NCBI GenBank assembly: GCA_913054055.1
Contig: CAJXIT010000007.1
Span: 1 to 23,674 of the forward strand
DNA: 23,674 nt
Direction: 5' to 3'
Origin: an uncultured Thalassolituus sp.
GTDB taxonomy: Bacteria > Pseudomonadota > Gammaproteobacteria > Pseudomonadales > Oceanobacteraceae
The first letter of the stretch is position 1, and each line of letters starts with the position of its first letter. The position numbers were made by a program, and so were the translations under genes. Below, piece after piece: positions 6,973 to 15,186 of the stretch. The notes beneath the pieces were generated by a model. It was not told the origin of the DNA and did not search any database. It worked only from the letters and a program-made list of their open reading frames with translations.

Positions 6973-7884
6973 TCACGACAATTTATAAAGCATCACTTTA
7001 AGCGACGCTTCTTCATTCACATCTGCCAGCACTTCAGGGTTTTCTAAGCGCTTAATAAACGTCGCTTTACCCTCATACACCTCATCAACCATGTCATGAA
7101 TGAACTGAGTATCCAAGGCAGGGCTATTTAAGCACAGCATTAATGTGGCATCATGGGCTAACGCTGACTTCAATTTGGTTAATAGTTTTTTATAATCTTT
7201 GCGCACATCAAACGCTTTCGACTGAAAACTAGGGGGGTCGGCCACTAAAATATCAAAAGGCCCTTTTAAGGTAAGCTTTTTGATCATTTTAAAAATATCT
7301 TGGGCTATGAACACTCCATTCACATCATTGAGCGCAAAATTTTGCTGACCTTTTTTAACTGCCCCCTTGGCCATATCAATATTCACAATTTGATTGGCGC
7401 CACCGGCTGCGGCACTGACACCTAAGCTGCAAGTATACGAAAATAGATTTAATACGGATTGTTTTCGGCTATTGTCTTGCAACCACTTACGGCCATTCAC
7501 CATGTCTAAAAATAAGCCGGTATTTTGATTACGGCCAAGGTTCACCAAATAATTTAAATGGTTTTCTTGAGTTTCAAATTCGTTATCGACCCACTCATCG
7601 GTACCTGCGTACACCTCTACTGGGTTACCCTTTTCAAAACGGCGCTGAATATAAATATGATCAACCCCCCACTTTTCCATATTTTCTTTGGCCAAAGATA
7701 ACATGTCGTATAAAGGCTGCTCATCGACAGATTGATAGACAATCACCCACAATACTTGAGAATAAATCTCAATATTAATTTGCTCAAAGCCTTCAATCTT
7801 ACCACCACGCCCATGAATCAAGCGTTTTGCATCGACACATGGTAGTGATACGTCTAATTTTTTAAAAACCGAATAATTTTTCAT
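6973..7884 (-). CDS. Class I SAM-dependent methyltransferase, RlmI/RlmK-like (23S rRNA type)
   Basis: The 303-residue protein opens with a small N-terminal domain containing the motif RLIHGRGG, typical of the Methyltrans_SAM family related to RlmI and the RlmK part of RlmKL. The Rossmann methyltransferase core has the SAM-binding motif VLNLFSYTCSLGVSAAAGG (about 142-160), an acidic end of strand 2 (VNIDMAKGAVKKG) and the catalytic-type motif DILVADPPSFQ (about 211-221). The PUA domain of RlmI is absent. It probably methylates a base in 23S rRNA; the position cannot be read from sequence. The start ATG 7884 has AAGAG upstream. It is divergent from the PA1571-family gene, and its 3' end faces the REP cluster. 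Confidence 0.85.
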   Translation of the reverse strand: MKNYSVFKKLDVSLPCVDAKRLIHGRGGKIEGFEQINIEIYSQVLWVIVYQSVDEQPLYDMLSLAKENMEKWGVDHIYIQRRFEKGNPVEVYAGTDEWVDNEFETQENHLNYLVNLGRNQNTGLFLDMVNGRKWLQDNSRKQSVLNLFSYTCSLGVSAAAGGANQIVNIDMAKGAVKKGQQNFALNDVNGVFIAQDIFKMIKKLTLKGPFDILVADPPSFQSKAFDVRKDYKKLLTKLKSALAHDATLMLCLNSPALDTQFIHDMVDEVYEGKATFIKRLENPEVLADVNEEASLKVMLYKLS

Positions 7885-7891
7885 AAAACTC

Positions 7892-7921
7892 TTGGCGACA
7901 AGGTGTCTTTATACCTATACT
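7892..7921 (+). promoter_or_regulatory. Candidate sigma70 promoter of the PA1571-family gene
   Basis: TTGGCG (7892-7897), an 18-base spacer and TATACT (7916-7921) sit 28 bases before the ATG at 7950. The spacing is acceptable and both boxes are near consensus. Confidence 0.5.
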
Positions 7922-7949
7922 GAAATTACGTTAATCAAAGGGTGATCAC

Positions 7950-8102
7950 ATGCCAACTAACACAGGCTCTCAAACAACCGATCAATCTGAAGACCGCATG
8001 CACGGCGCGGCTATAATTGACGACCAAGGCAAAGAAACACCCATAACGGAAGATATGATTGAAAAGGCATTACAAAGTATTTTAAAAACGGCACAGTCGT
8101 AA
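7950..8102 (+). CDS. PA1571-family small protein
   Basis: This 50-residue protein is too short for most ORF filters. The segment HGAAIIDDQGKETPITEDMI matches the pattern of the PA1571 family of short Pseudomonas-group proteins (a [V/I]IDExGxExPITExMI core). No function is known to me. AAGGGTGAT lies just upstream of the ATG, a promoter precedes it and a clear terminator follows, so it is a complete single-gene unit. No signal peptide or membrane segment is visible; the N-terminus is polar (Thr/Gln/Ser-rich). Confidence 0.8.
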   Translation: MPTNTGSQTTDQSEDRMHGAAIIDDQGKETPITEDMIEKALQSILKTAQS

Positions 8103-8161
8103 TACTTCAAACAAGCGTTTTAATTTAGCCTTTATATTCATCATCCAACCATCAACAAACT

Positions 8162-8187
8162 AAAGCAGCTCATCCGCTGCTTTTTTT
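8162..8187 (+). terminator. Rho-independent terminator after the PA1571-family gene
   Basis: AAAGCAGC-TCATCC-GCTGCTTT forms an 8-bp stem and is followed by more T, giving an uninterrupted run of 7 T. On the minus strand the stem is followed by TTTAGTTTG-like sequence, so it may also stop transcripts from pdxB. Confidence 0.9.
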
Positions 8188-8208
8188 GTGCCCATTGATT
8201 AATAAACT

Positions 8209-9345
8209 TTAATGCCTAGGTAATTTCACACCCAAGGCCGACACCCAACTAGGTTCACTGATTCTCTTCATGGATAATTTTAACTGAGTCATATCCCGGC
8301 GAATGGGGTAGTTTTTTCTTAACTGATCAAACCCCTTTGCTTTTTGTTCAGCGCTTAACCCCAATAAACTTTGCATTCTAAAGTGATCATCACGAATATC
8401 ATAAGCGGAACGTATACAAGTTTTTAACATGAAAGCGGCCGGAGCATCTTGGCTAATACTTATTTTTTTCAACGCGGGTTCCGCCACCAGTTGCGCAAGC
8501 TTTAATCGCTTAGGCAATGCTAAAAAATCACAAACCGCGTCATAAATCATGGCGGTGCCTTGATATTTACCGTCCAAGCTATAGCCCGCGATATGAGGCG
8601 TTGATAATAAACATGCATTGATCAGTTGGTCTGAAGGACTTGGCTCGTCTTCATAAACATCTAAAATGGCTTGAAACATTGGCTCATTATTTAAGTGCTG
8701 TAAAAGCTCATGATTGTTAATCACGGACCCACGACAACTATTGATTAAACACGATTTTGATTTCATGCTTTGCAATTTAGCCGCATTCACAAGGTGATGC
8801 GTTTTATTTGCCCCGTCATAACTAATGGGCGTATGAAGCGATACAACATCTTGCTGCCATACACGTTCTGAAAACGCCGGATCTGAAAACTGTGCGATAT
8901 TAGGGTCATAAGCGATCACATCCATGCCCAAACCCAATAAAGTTTTATGCAGGCGTCCGCCGACGTTACCTGCTCCAACAATACCCACTGAAAGTGATTG
9001 CCAAGGTTGCTGCCATCGCTCAGCTAAGGTCAGCAATGCACTTAAAACATAGTCAACAACCGCTTGTGCATTACACCCAGGAGCGTTTGAAAATTGAATG
9101 CCTTGTGTATTTAAATAATCAACATCTAAATGGTCTGTGCCTATGGTACAAGTGCCTACAAATTTCACACTGCTGCCTTCAAGCAAAGACTGATTAACCT
9201 TAGTAATGGATCGAACCAAAAGGACATCGGCATCTTTCACATCCGCAGCCGTCATCTCACGTCCGGCTTTGCGCACAAGTGTTGTGCTCATCTCGGCAAA
9301 AAAGGCGTCTAATAAAGGGATGTTTTCATCCGCTACTATTTTCAT
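8209..9345 (-). CDS. pdxB: Erythronate-4-phosphate dehydrogenase PdxB
   Basis: The 378-residue enzyme oxidises 4-phospho-D-erythronate in the DXP-dependent pathway to pyridoxal 5'-phosphate. The N-terminus MKIVADENIPLLDAFF is a PdxB hallmark. The D-2-hydroxyacid dehydrogenase core has the NAD-binding motif VGIVGAGNVGGRL (about 122-134) and the catalytic set Arg in INSCRGSVI, Glu in DVYEDEP and His in STPHIAGYS. The C-terminal dimerisation domain (about 280-378) is present, which separates PdxB from SerA. The length agrees with the family (about 380). Its ATG overlaps the stop of the upstream exonuclease (ATGA-type, 4 bases), so it is probably translationally coupled as the last gene of the operon. 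Confidence 0.96.
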   Translation of the reverse strand: MKIVADENIPLLDAFFAEMSTTLVRKAGREMTAADVKDADVLLVRSITKVNQSLLEGSSVKFVGTCTIGTDHLDVDYLNTQGIQFSNAPGCNAQAVVDYVLSALLTLAERWQQPWQSLSVGIVGAGNVGGRLHKTLLGLGMDVIAYDPNIAQFSDPAFSERVWQQDVVSLHTPISYDGANKTHHLVNAAKLQSMKSKSCLINSCRGSVINNHELLQHLNNEPMFQAILDVYEDEPSPSDQLINACLLSTPHIAGYSLDGKYQGTAMIYDAVCDFLALPKRLKLAQLVAEPALKKISISQDAPAAFMLKTCIRSAYDIRDDHFRMQSLLGLSAEQKAKGFDQLRKNYPIRRDMTQLKLSMKRISEPSWVSALGVKLPRH

Positions 9346-10220
9346 TTTATAAGCTCACTGATGATGCCTAAGGCTTTTTTCAATTTAGATTGCATCCCAA
9401 ATTGCTCCGCCAGCGCATTGATCATTTCGTAACTGGCTTGATCAAATTGGCGAGTATTCAATTCTAAAGAGTCATGGGTTTTTAATAGCGTCAGCTGTAA
9501 GTTGTGATCAACCAGTTCTTGGTATTCTAACAGGGTGGACTTTATGCGATCACTGCCTCTCACTGGCAATTTTTCTTCAGCGTTCACAGCGCTCAAAATG
9601 CCCTGCCAAGTCTGGCATTGCGTTAATAAAGTCGTAGCTGTTTTATCCCCAATACCAGGCAGTCCTATAATATTGTCACTGCTGTCACCCATTAGGGCTA
9701 AATATAAGGGGATTTGATCTGGGGTTAAACCGGTTTCACTTTTTAGGCTGCCTTGATCCCATATTTTTTCAGTCATCAAGTCTTTCATAATGACACGTTC
9801 ATTTAGGAGCTGGCGTAGATCCTTATCTCGACTATGAATCATGCAATTGTGGTTGGACAGCTGAACGCTGGCCGCACCAATTAAATCGTCGGCCTCTAAA
9901 TCATCACTGGCCACCACAGCAAAGCCTAAATATTCACAAAACACTTTTAAGGCGCTGAGCTGGTAAACAATGTCTTCTGTGGGTAAGGCGCGATTGGCTT
10001 TGTAATCTTCATCTAATTGATGGCGAAAGCCTGTGCCTAAACTCTCATCAAATGCGGCGACGGTGACATCGGCTTGAATAAATTCAGCTTTGCACAACCA
10101 GCGTAAGCTGAATAGTAACGCCGCAATGTTCCAGCCATCGTCATTAACGATTGCTGGTGTGGGGCCAAAGTAATAGCGAAAAAACACCGCACTAATGTCG
10201 ATTAAATGGGCGTCTTTCAT
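9342..10220 (-). CDS. 5'-3' exonuclease / flap endonuclease (PolA N-terminal type, Xni-like)
   Basis: The 292-residue protein matches the stand-alone 5' nuclease domain related to the N-terminus of DNA polymerase I. Metal-binding and DNA-binding elements in order are LIDISAVFFR near the start, AAFDESLGTGFRHQL and YKANR (about 55-78), SDDLEADDLIG (about 105-115), HSRDKDLRQLL (about 129-139), and GDSSDNIIGLPGIGDKTA (about 174-191), which is the helix-3-turn-helix DNA clamp. The acidic set appears complete, so nuclease activity is expected. It is a little longer than E. coli Xni (about 250). It lies 6 bases after the secreted-protein gene and overlaps pdxB by 4 bases. A role in processing flaps or RNA primers is inferred from the family. 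Confidence 0.9.
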   Translation of the reverse strand: MKDAHLIDISAVFFRYYFGPTPAIVNDDGWNIAALLFSLRWLCKAEFIQADVTVAAFDESLGTGFRHQLDEDYKANRALPTEDIVYQLSALKVFCEYLGFAVVASDDLEADDLIGAASVQLSNHNCMIHSRDKDLRQLLNERVIMKDLMTEKIWDQGSLKSETGLTPDQIPLYLALMGDSSDNIIGLPGIGDKTATTLLTQCQTWQGILSAVNAEEKLPVRGSDRIKSTLLEYQELVDHNLQLTLLKTHDSLELNTRQFDQASYEMINALAEQFGMQSKLKKALGIISELIK

Positions 10221-10226
10221 ACAGGC

Positions 10227-10706
10227 CTAAGGGGTTGTTTCCACAGAAATAGCATGTGGAGGGATAAAAGGAATTTCAATTCCTTCAATTACCATTGTGC
10301 TAGGAGGGTGAGGAAACAAATAAATGTCTTCATCCGCCGCCCCTTTTGGAAAGGTTAAATGACCATTTTTAAATCTAGCCGGAAACTCGCCAACCGGATA
10401 ATACCAGCCCGCTAATTTGTCATTTTCAAACACCAGTAACCAACGAATGGGTAAGTAGTCATCCCCAACTCTTTCTAGTCCCACCACAGAGGTGGCTTGG
10501 TTTTGACCAAAGTAATACAGGCTAACTAGCTGAGTGCCGTCACCCAATAGATTAGCTTGCTGCTCTGTAATAAGTTGATGCGCTTTTTGTGCCGTCATTT
10601 TAAATGGGGCGTCGTCTTCAACAAAAACAGAGGTTTCTGGAAATTCAGCCGCTGCTTGAAAAACACATAGCAAACATATCAGAGAGATAAATAGCGTCCG
10701 TGCCAT
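10227..10706 (-). CDS. Unrecognised secreted protein
   Basis: The 159-residue product begins with a good Sec signal peptide: MAR, then a hydrophobic core (about 4-16), then FQAAAEF with a likely cut after AAA. I chose ATG 10706 over ATG 10727. AGAGGA lies 9 bases before it and the signal peptide then starts cleanly, while the longer form would add MCRGIYV. The mature part is predicted beta-rich with several Pro and aromatic residues (GWYYPVGEFP, PHPPSTMVIEGIEIPFIPP). I do not recognise a domain; it may act in the periplasm. It lies in the middle of an operon between rhlB and a nuclease gene, which gives no functional clue. Confidence 0.78.
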   Translation of the reverse strand: MARTLFISLICLLCVFQAAAEFPETSVFVEDDAPFKMTAQKAHQLITEQQANLLGDGTQLVSLYYFGQNQATSVVGLERVGDDYLPIRWLLVFENDKLAGWYYPVGEFPARFKNGHLTFPKGAADEDIYLFPHPPSTMVIEGIEIPFIPPHAISVETTP

Positions 10707-10751
10707 TACATATATTCCTCTACACATTTTCCGTTCATTCTTAGTCAGTGA

Positions 10752-12101
10752 TTATTTAGCTTTAACGGCGTCAGGTACCGGTTCGGTAACCACTTTTTTA
10801 TTTAAGTAAGCTTCCAAATCCATCATGCCGTAGGCTTCAAATTCATCAATAAACGTTATAGCCGTACCCGTTGTGCCTGCACGACCAGTACGACCAATAC
10901 GGTGAACATAGTCCTCCGGATCATCAGGTAAGTTATAGTTAAACACATGGGTGATGCCATCAACGTGAATACCACGGCCAGCTACATCGGTAGCCACCAG
11001 GACAGTATTATCTTGAGACTTAAAGCGCTCTAGGGTTTTAACACGTTTTTGCTGTGCCACTTCGCCACTTAACAGCATGGCTTTTACACCCAGTTTGTTC
11101 AAACGATCTGCAAGGTCACGGGTTGTATCACGACGATTTGCAAAAATAATCGCTTTATTAACATCAGGCTGCTGAATCAAGTTAACCAAGGTTTGATCTT
11201 TTTCTGTCACTTGTAAGCTATAGAATTTTTGATCAACGGTGTCAGTCGCAACTGATTCAGGCTCGATCTCTACTTGCTTAGGGTGATAGGTCCAGCTTTC
11301 ACTTAACGCCACTACATCATAAGGGTATGTTGCACTGAATAATTGTGTTTGGCGGGTAGACTTTTCAGGGGTTGCTCGAATAATGCGTTTAAGGTCAGGA
11401 ATAAAGCCCATGTCTAACATGCGATCAGCTTCATCGATTACCAGCATTTCTACTTGATCAAGGTACACAGCACCTTGCTGTAAAAAATCCAATAAACGCC
11501 CTGGCGTTGCCACAAGAATATCCACGATGCCATTTTGTAATTGATCACGTTGCTTGTCGTAATCCACACCACCCACAACGGTTACTACGTTAAGGTCAGT
11601 GTGTTTTGAAAGCCCTTGTGCGTCTGATGCAATTTGCATGGCCAGCTCACGGGTAGGTGCCAATACCAATGCGCGAGGTTCGCTAGAATAGCGTTCGGCT
11701 GGCGTAGTGGTTAATAATTTTTGTAATACGGTGATTAAAAACGCGGCCGTTTTACCGGTACCGGTTTGTGCTTTACCTATGATGTCGTGACCCGCCAAAG
11801 TGATCGGTAAAGACTCTGCCTGAATTGGACTGGCAAACTTAAAACCTAAATCATAAATGGCATGCATCACACGTTCATCAAGATTCAGATCATGAAAGCG
11901 AATTTTGCCTTCTTCTGGTTCCACTTTGAACGTTTCAGGGTTCCATGGAGCCGCGGGCTTTTTAGCCGGTTTGTTTTGTTTTTTGACAGGCTTGTTTTTC
12001 GCAGCCGGTTTAGCGTTGGATTTTGCTGACGGCTTGTTTGGCTTAGACGCAGCCTTAGGCTCTTCTTTTGATAATAAGCGTTTAATCAATGCGATAGGCA
12101 T
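10752..12101 (-). CDS. rhlB: DEAD-box ATP-dependent RNA helicase RhlB
   Basis: The 449-residue helicase carries the full motif set: Q motif FASPIQAESLPI (about 89-100), Walker A AQTGTGKT, PTRELA, VGG, TPGR, VIDEADRMLDMGF (DEAD box), SAT, then in domain 2 FANRR, SGEVAQQKR, VLVATDVAGRGIHVDG and HRIGRTGRAG. The start FHDLNLDERVMHAIYDLGF and the ERYSSEPRALVLAPTREL region resemble RhlB of the Pseudomonas group. RhlB unwinds RNA for RNase E in the degradosome. Residues about 12-52 form a Lys/Ala/Pro-rich low-complexity tail, probably disordered and RNA-binding, as in Pseudomonas homologues. The start codon directly abuts the epmC stop with no gap, so the two genes are very likely co-translated. Confidence 0.9.
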   Translation of the reverse strand: MPIALIKRLLSKEEPKAASKPNKPSAKSNAKPAAKNKPVKKQNKPAKKPAAPWNPETFKVEPEEGKIRFHDLNLDERVMHAIYDLGFKFASPIQAESLPITLAGHDIIGKAQTGTGKTAAFLITVLQKLLTTTPAERYSSEPRALVLAPTRELAMQIASDAQGLSKHTDLNVVTVVGGVDYDKQRDQLQNGIVDILVATPGRLLDFLQQGAVYLDQVEMLVIDEADRMLDMGFIPDLKRIIRATPEKSTRQTQLFSATYPYDVVALSESWTYHPKQVEIEPESVATDTVDQKFYSLQVTEKDQTLVNLIQQPDVNKAIIFANRRDTTRDLADRLNKLGVKAMLLSGEVAQQKRVKTLERFKSQDNTVLVATDVAGRGIHVDGITHVFNYNLPDDPEDYVHRIGRTGRAGTTGTAITFIDEFEAYGMMDLEAYLNKKVVTEPVPDAVKAK

Positions 12102-12647
12102 TTATAGGTCTTCCCGTTTAAATTCGTGAGAGCTCAATGGCTCGTGACCGCGATATTTCGCGGTTAATGCATCAACAAAAATATTGGCTCGTTGAGAAAG
12201 TCCGTTACTTAAATACTGCTGAACTTGCTGCCAAATTTTGTCTTTAAAGTTTTCTGCGGCTTGGGCTGCGGCGCTTATATCACCACTTAAATTATCAAGA
12301 CTCACATTGAAATTGAAATTGGCCGCCCTACAAAATATCCACTCTAGGGCTTGAGGTTTTACTTCAACCATTTCAAATTCTTTTTGCTGCTGCTCTGTTC
12401 GACCATCTGGGTTATACCAGTAACCAAAATCTACCAAACGACGTCGCTCATCTCCGGCAATGCACCAGTGACTGATTTCATGCAAGGCACTGGCAAAATA
12501 GCCATGAGCAAAAATAACACGATCAAATGGATAATGGGCCGTATGAGGAATATAAATGGGCTCATTGCCACCTCTTACCAGCTCGGTTCCCCATTCTTCT
12601 TTAAAATTTTGATTAAAGATATCAATGAGTTGAGATATTTGATGCAT
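12102..12647 (-). CDS. epmC: Elongation factor P hydroxylase EpmC (YfcM)
   Basis: This 181-residue enzyme hydroxylates the beta-lysylated lysine of EF-P, the last step of the EpmA/EpmB/EpmC pathway that helps ribosomes pass polyproline runs. Family hallmarks are the iron-binding HEISHW (56-61), the downstream GYWYNPDGRTEQQQKEFE and the final Glu-rich VEVKPQALEW. The length is the same as the E. coli protein (about 182). It is the first gene of the epmC-rhlB-(secreted protein)-exonuclease-pdxB operon. Its presence implies that EF-P is lysylated in this organism; epmA and epmB are not in the window. No clear ribosome binding site stands before ATG 12647. Confidence 0.93.
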   Translation of the reverse strand: MHQISQLIDIFNQNFKEEWGTELVRGGNEPIYIPHTAHYPFDRVIFAHGYFASALHEISHWCIAGDERRRLVDFGYWYNPDGRTEQQQKEFEMVEVKPQALEWIFCRAANFNFNVSLDNLSGDISAAAQAAENFKDKIWQQVQQYLSNGLSQRANIFVDALTAKYRGHEPLSSHEFKREDL

Positions 12648-12673
12648 AACCGTGTTACAACTTACTAGCAGGC

Positions 12674-12850
12674 ATGCTTTATACCAGTTATTGGCTAAAG
12701 CAGCCAGTTTATGCCTCTTTTAACTTACTTTTGGACCGTATTAAAGCGTTGCAATCTGAAGGATTTCGCCGATACTGGACCACCGTGTTAAGTGGGCCAT
12801 ATCCACCAGCCAATCATTCAGTTTTTTTAGTCTTTTTCAAATACCCATGA
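12674..12850 (+). CDS. Possible 58-residue ORF overlapping the MATE start
   Basis: The frame ATG 12674 to TGA 12850 encodes 58 residues, rich in aromatic (Tyr/Phe/Trp) and basic residues, with no known motif. Its stop overlaps the MATE start codon as ATGA. The MATE gene has no Shine-Dalgarno sequence (TTTTTCAAATACCC before ATG), so coupling to an upstream frame would explain how it is translated. The ORF's own site is weak (AGCAGG ending 1 base before the ATG). An open frame of 58 codons can arise by chance, so reality is uncertain. An alternative is that the stretch is only the MATE promoter and leader. Confidence 0.35.
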   Translation: MLYTSYWLKQPVYASFNLLLDRIKALQSEGFRRYWTTVLSGPYPPANHSVFLVFFKYP

Positions 12851-14211
12851 TCAAACCTTTTAACCAGCAAACCCAATCATTATTAGCCCTAATGCTCCCT
12901 ATTCTAGGGACTCAGTTAGCACAAACCGGCATGGGCGTTGTGGACACCTTGGTGGCTGGCATGGCAGGTACCATCGATCTTGCAGCCATTGCAGTGGGAA
13001 GCAGCATCTGGATTCCGATTGTATTGATGGTGTCAGGTATAATGGCGGCCATCACACCTTTGGTAGCCCATGCCAAAGGGGCCAAAAATAAACAAACCTC
13101 CCGCACAGCTCTGCAGCAAGGCTTGTATTTAGCCTTAATCATCGGCTCCGCATGCATGGCATTATTAATATTTGCTACCCGCCCAGTGATGGAGCTCATG
13201 AGTGTGACGCCTGAAATCATGGCCCCCACTGAAGAATACCTATTTTATATCGCCCTAAGCTTGCCCGCGGTGGCCGTCTATCAAGCACTACGCTCATATA
13301 ATGAAGCCATCAACCTTACCAAACCCGTCACTGCCATTGCGGTTATTTCTTTATTACTGAATATCCCTTTAAACATGGTATTTGTTTTGGGGTACGGCCC
13401 TATTGAAGCCATGGGCGGTGTGGGCTGTGGCTTAGCTAGCTTAATTATTTTTTATTTAGCCACTTTCGCTTTAGCAATATTCACTGGGATTAGCGCTTTG
13501 CACCAGCGAGTAAAGCCGTTAAGTGACTTTGCTAAACCCGACCCAACTTATGTTCTGCACATAGCGGCCATAGGCTTGCCCATAGGCTTGGCTATCTTTG
13601 TGGAAACCAGTTTATTTTGTGTTATCGCCCTATTAATTGCTCGCTTAGGCCCTGATGTGGTGGCCGCCCATCAAATCACCCTGAGTATTTCGTCATTACT
13701 GTTTATGGTGCCATTGTCGCTCGCTTTTGCTCTTACGGTGTTAGTGGGTCAATCACAAGGGAAAGCCAACCCCATTGAAAGCCGCGCAATATGGAAAAAC
13801 GCGCTACTGGTGAATCTGATCTTTTCGGGAGGCAATGCCGCCATTCTCTATTTTCTACGAGAACCAGTCGTCTCTCTATACAGCTCTGACATGGCCGTGG
13901 TTTCATTGGCCACACACCTACTCATCTTTGCTGCGCTCTTTCAATTAAGTGACAGCATTCAAGTGGGGGCTGCCGGGGCATTAAGAGGTTATAAGGACAC
14001 CATGGTGACATTGGTACTCACCATCATCTCGTTCTGGTTAGTGGGCTTACCCCTTGGTTATTACTTAGGCTTAAGCCAAGCAGCGCCTTTAGGTGCAGAA
14101 GGGTTTTGGATTGGCCTGGTAGTTGGGCTCAGTGTAAACGCCGTTTTATTATTAGCGCGCTTACGCTTCATAAGCCGACAAGCCATCACTCATGCTTTGC
14201 AGACGCACTAA
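12847..14211 (+). CDS. MATE-family multidrug efflux transporter (NorM-like)
   Basis: This 454-residue inner-membrane protein has about 12 hydrophobic spans. The N-terminus LMLPILGTQLAQTGMGVVDTLVAGMAG is typical of NorM-type MATE proteins (VDTxxAG in the first helices), and a second similar half starts near residue 235 (IGLPIGLAIFVETSLFCVIALLIARLG), reflecting the family's internal duplication. GPDVVAAHQITLSISSLLFMVPLSLAFA matches the conserved helix 8 region. MATE pumps export cationic drugs and other compounds using sodium or proton gradients. No regulator gene is adjacent. The start lacks a Shine-Dalgarno sequence (see the small ORF at 12674). A weak hairpin AAAGGA/TCCTTT (14218-14232) follows the stop. 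Confidence 0.94.
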   Translation: MIKPFNQQTQSLLALMLPILGTQLAQTGMGVVDTLVAGMAGTIDLAAIAVGSSIWIPIVLMVSGIMAAITPLVAHAKGAKNKQTSRTALQQGLYLALIIGSACMALLIFATRPVMELMSVTPEIMAPTEEYLFYIALSLPAVAVYQALRSYNEAINLTKPVTAIAVISLLLNIPLNMVFVLGYGPIEAMGGVGCGLASLIIFYLATFALAIFTGISALHQRVKPLSDFAKPDPTYVLHIAAIGLPIGLAIFVETSLFCVIALLIARLGPDVVAAHQITLSISSLLFMVPLSLAFALTVLVGQSQGKANPIESRAIWKNALLVNLIFSGGNAAILYFLREPVVSLYSSDMAVVSLATHLLIFAALFQLSDSIQVGAAGALRGYKDTMVTLVLTIISFWLVGLPLGYYLGLSQAAPLGAEGFWIGLVVGLSVNAVLLLARLRFISRQAITHALQTH

Positions 14212-14331
14212 TTGTGTAAAGGACTTTCCTTTAAAAATAAACGAGCGTTTGATTATCAGCTAAGGTTTTCACCAAATTCGCCAAGATTCTACCTTGTTGG
14301 CATTAAGGCTGGATTAGTTATTCAAAACTAG

Positions 14332-14362
14332 TTGAAAGCCCTCTAAAAATCCCACCTATACT
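14332..14362 (+). promoter_or_regulatory. Candidate promoter of the 223-residue gene
   Basis: TTGAAA (14332-14337) and TATACT (14357-14362) are separated by 19 bases, slightly longer than ideal. The -10 box is strong and the gene starts 44 bases downstream. Confidence 0.35.
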
Positions 14363-14406
14363 CTAAATTAAGTGCAGGAAGCAGTCGTTACTTAGCCGGA
14401 GTTTAT

Positions 14407-15078
14407 ATGGCCAGAAATGCCGAAGTTATTGATTTTAGGCAACATCAAAAAACCGCCCAATCCACCATTAGCCGCGTGATAGCAGAAAACGACGGCATCG
14501 AAATGCTGTACAGCAATGACAACAGTGATCAGATATTCAGTCTGAAAGTTTTATGCTGGGCCTTATGGGATGATGGCCAAATAGATGGCATGGTGCCTTG
14601 GTTAAATCGCTTAGTGCCATGTCGATCACTAAAAGATCCATTAAACGGACACTGGGAAGGCTATTTAGACCCTACAACAGGGCAAGTATTGTTTGAAGCC
14701 CCAGCCTATAAATCTGATTTTCTAAAATCCAGTGCGCACTATTATACCAATGCGGCGGGTCCCACTGCGGTCATTCAGGAAATTCCTGACATGATTGGCA
14801 GCCATGCCGTATTCACACAAGATCATTTTGAAACCTTTACTATCCAAGAGGTTCACAGTTGGCGCTTATACGGCGATGGCAGCCTGTTAGCCATGGCTAT
14901 TGAAGAAGACGACGTTCACAGCACCCCAGTGTTACCTGGAGATGACTGCTTGTTTAGTGTGCAGCATAGAAAAGATTTTCATTACTTTTTCCAACATTCA
15001 ATTGCCAATAAACTTAAGGCACGGGACCCAGATGCCCTTGCTGCAATGGCACACCTTGCAACCCATTCAACCCAGTGA
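14407..15078 (+). CDS. Unrecognised 223-residue cytoplasmic protein
   Basis: A soluble protein with no signal peptide or membrane segment. It starts at ATG 14407 with CCGGAG 6 bases upstream. The N-terminal VIDFRQHQK is polar. The middle has LCWALWDDGQIDGMVPWLNRLVPC and GHWEGYLDPTTGQVLFEAP, which look like an alpha/beta fold, and the C-terminal third has an HSWRLYGDGSLLAMAIEE strand pair and HYFFQHSIANKLKARD helix. I know no family for it. It has its own promoter candidate and is followed by a 12-bp perfect hairpin, so it appears to be a single-gene unit between the MATE pump and mtgA. Confidence 0.8.
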   Translation: MARNAEVIDFRQHQKTAQSTISRVIAENDGIEMLYSNDNSDQIFSLKVLCWALWDDGQIDGMVPWLNRLVPCRSLKDPLNGHWEGYLDPTTGQVLFEAPAYKSDFLKSSAHYYTNAAGPTAVIQEIPDMIGSHAVFTQDHFETFTIQEVHSWRLYGDGSLLAMAIEEDDVHSTPVLPGDDCLFSVQHRKDFHYFFQHSIANKLKARDPDALAAMAHLATHSTQ

Positions 15079-15092
15079 GCCGATCAACATTT

Positions 15093-15120
15093 CTTAAGCA
15101 ATGCACTGGCATTGCTTAAG
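15093..15120 (+). terminator. Hairpin after the 223-residue gene
   Basis: CTTAAGCAATGC and GCATTGCTTAAG form a perfect 12-bp stem with a 4-base loop (ACTG), 14 bases after the stop codon. Only GGTTT follows, so this may be a weak terminator or an mRNA-end stabiliser rather than a classic rho-independent terminator. Confidence 0.6.
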
Positions 15121-15186
15121 GGTTTCCGCTATTTTCAAAGCACGACTTTAAAGATGAACTACACCCTCTAAAAACGGATTGCACCT

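Noticed and set aside
12351..12668. 105-codon frame on the plus strand opposite epmC
   Set aside because: epmC on the other strand has a complete family match including HEISHW; this frame is its antisense shadow.
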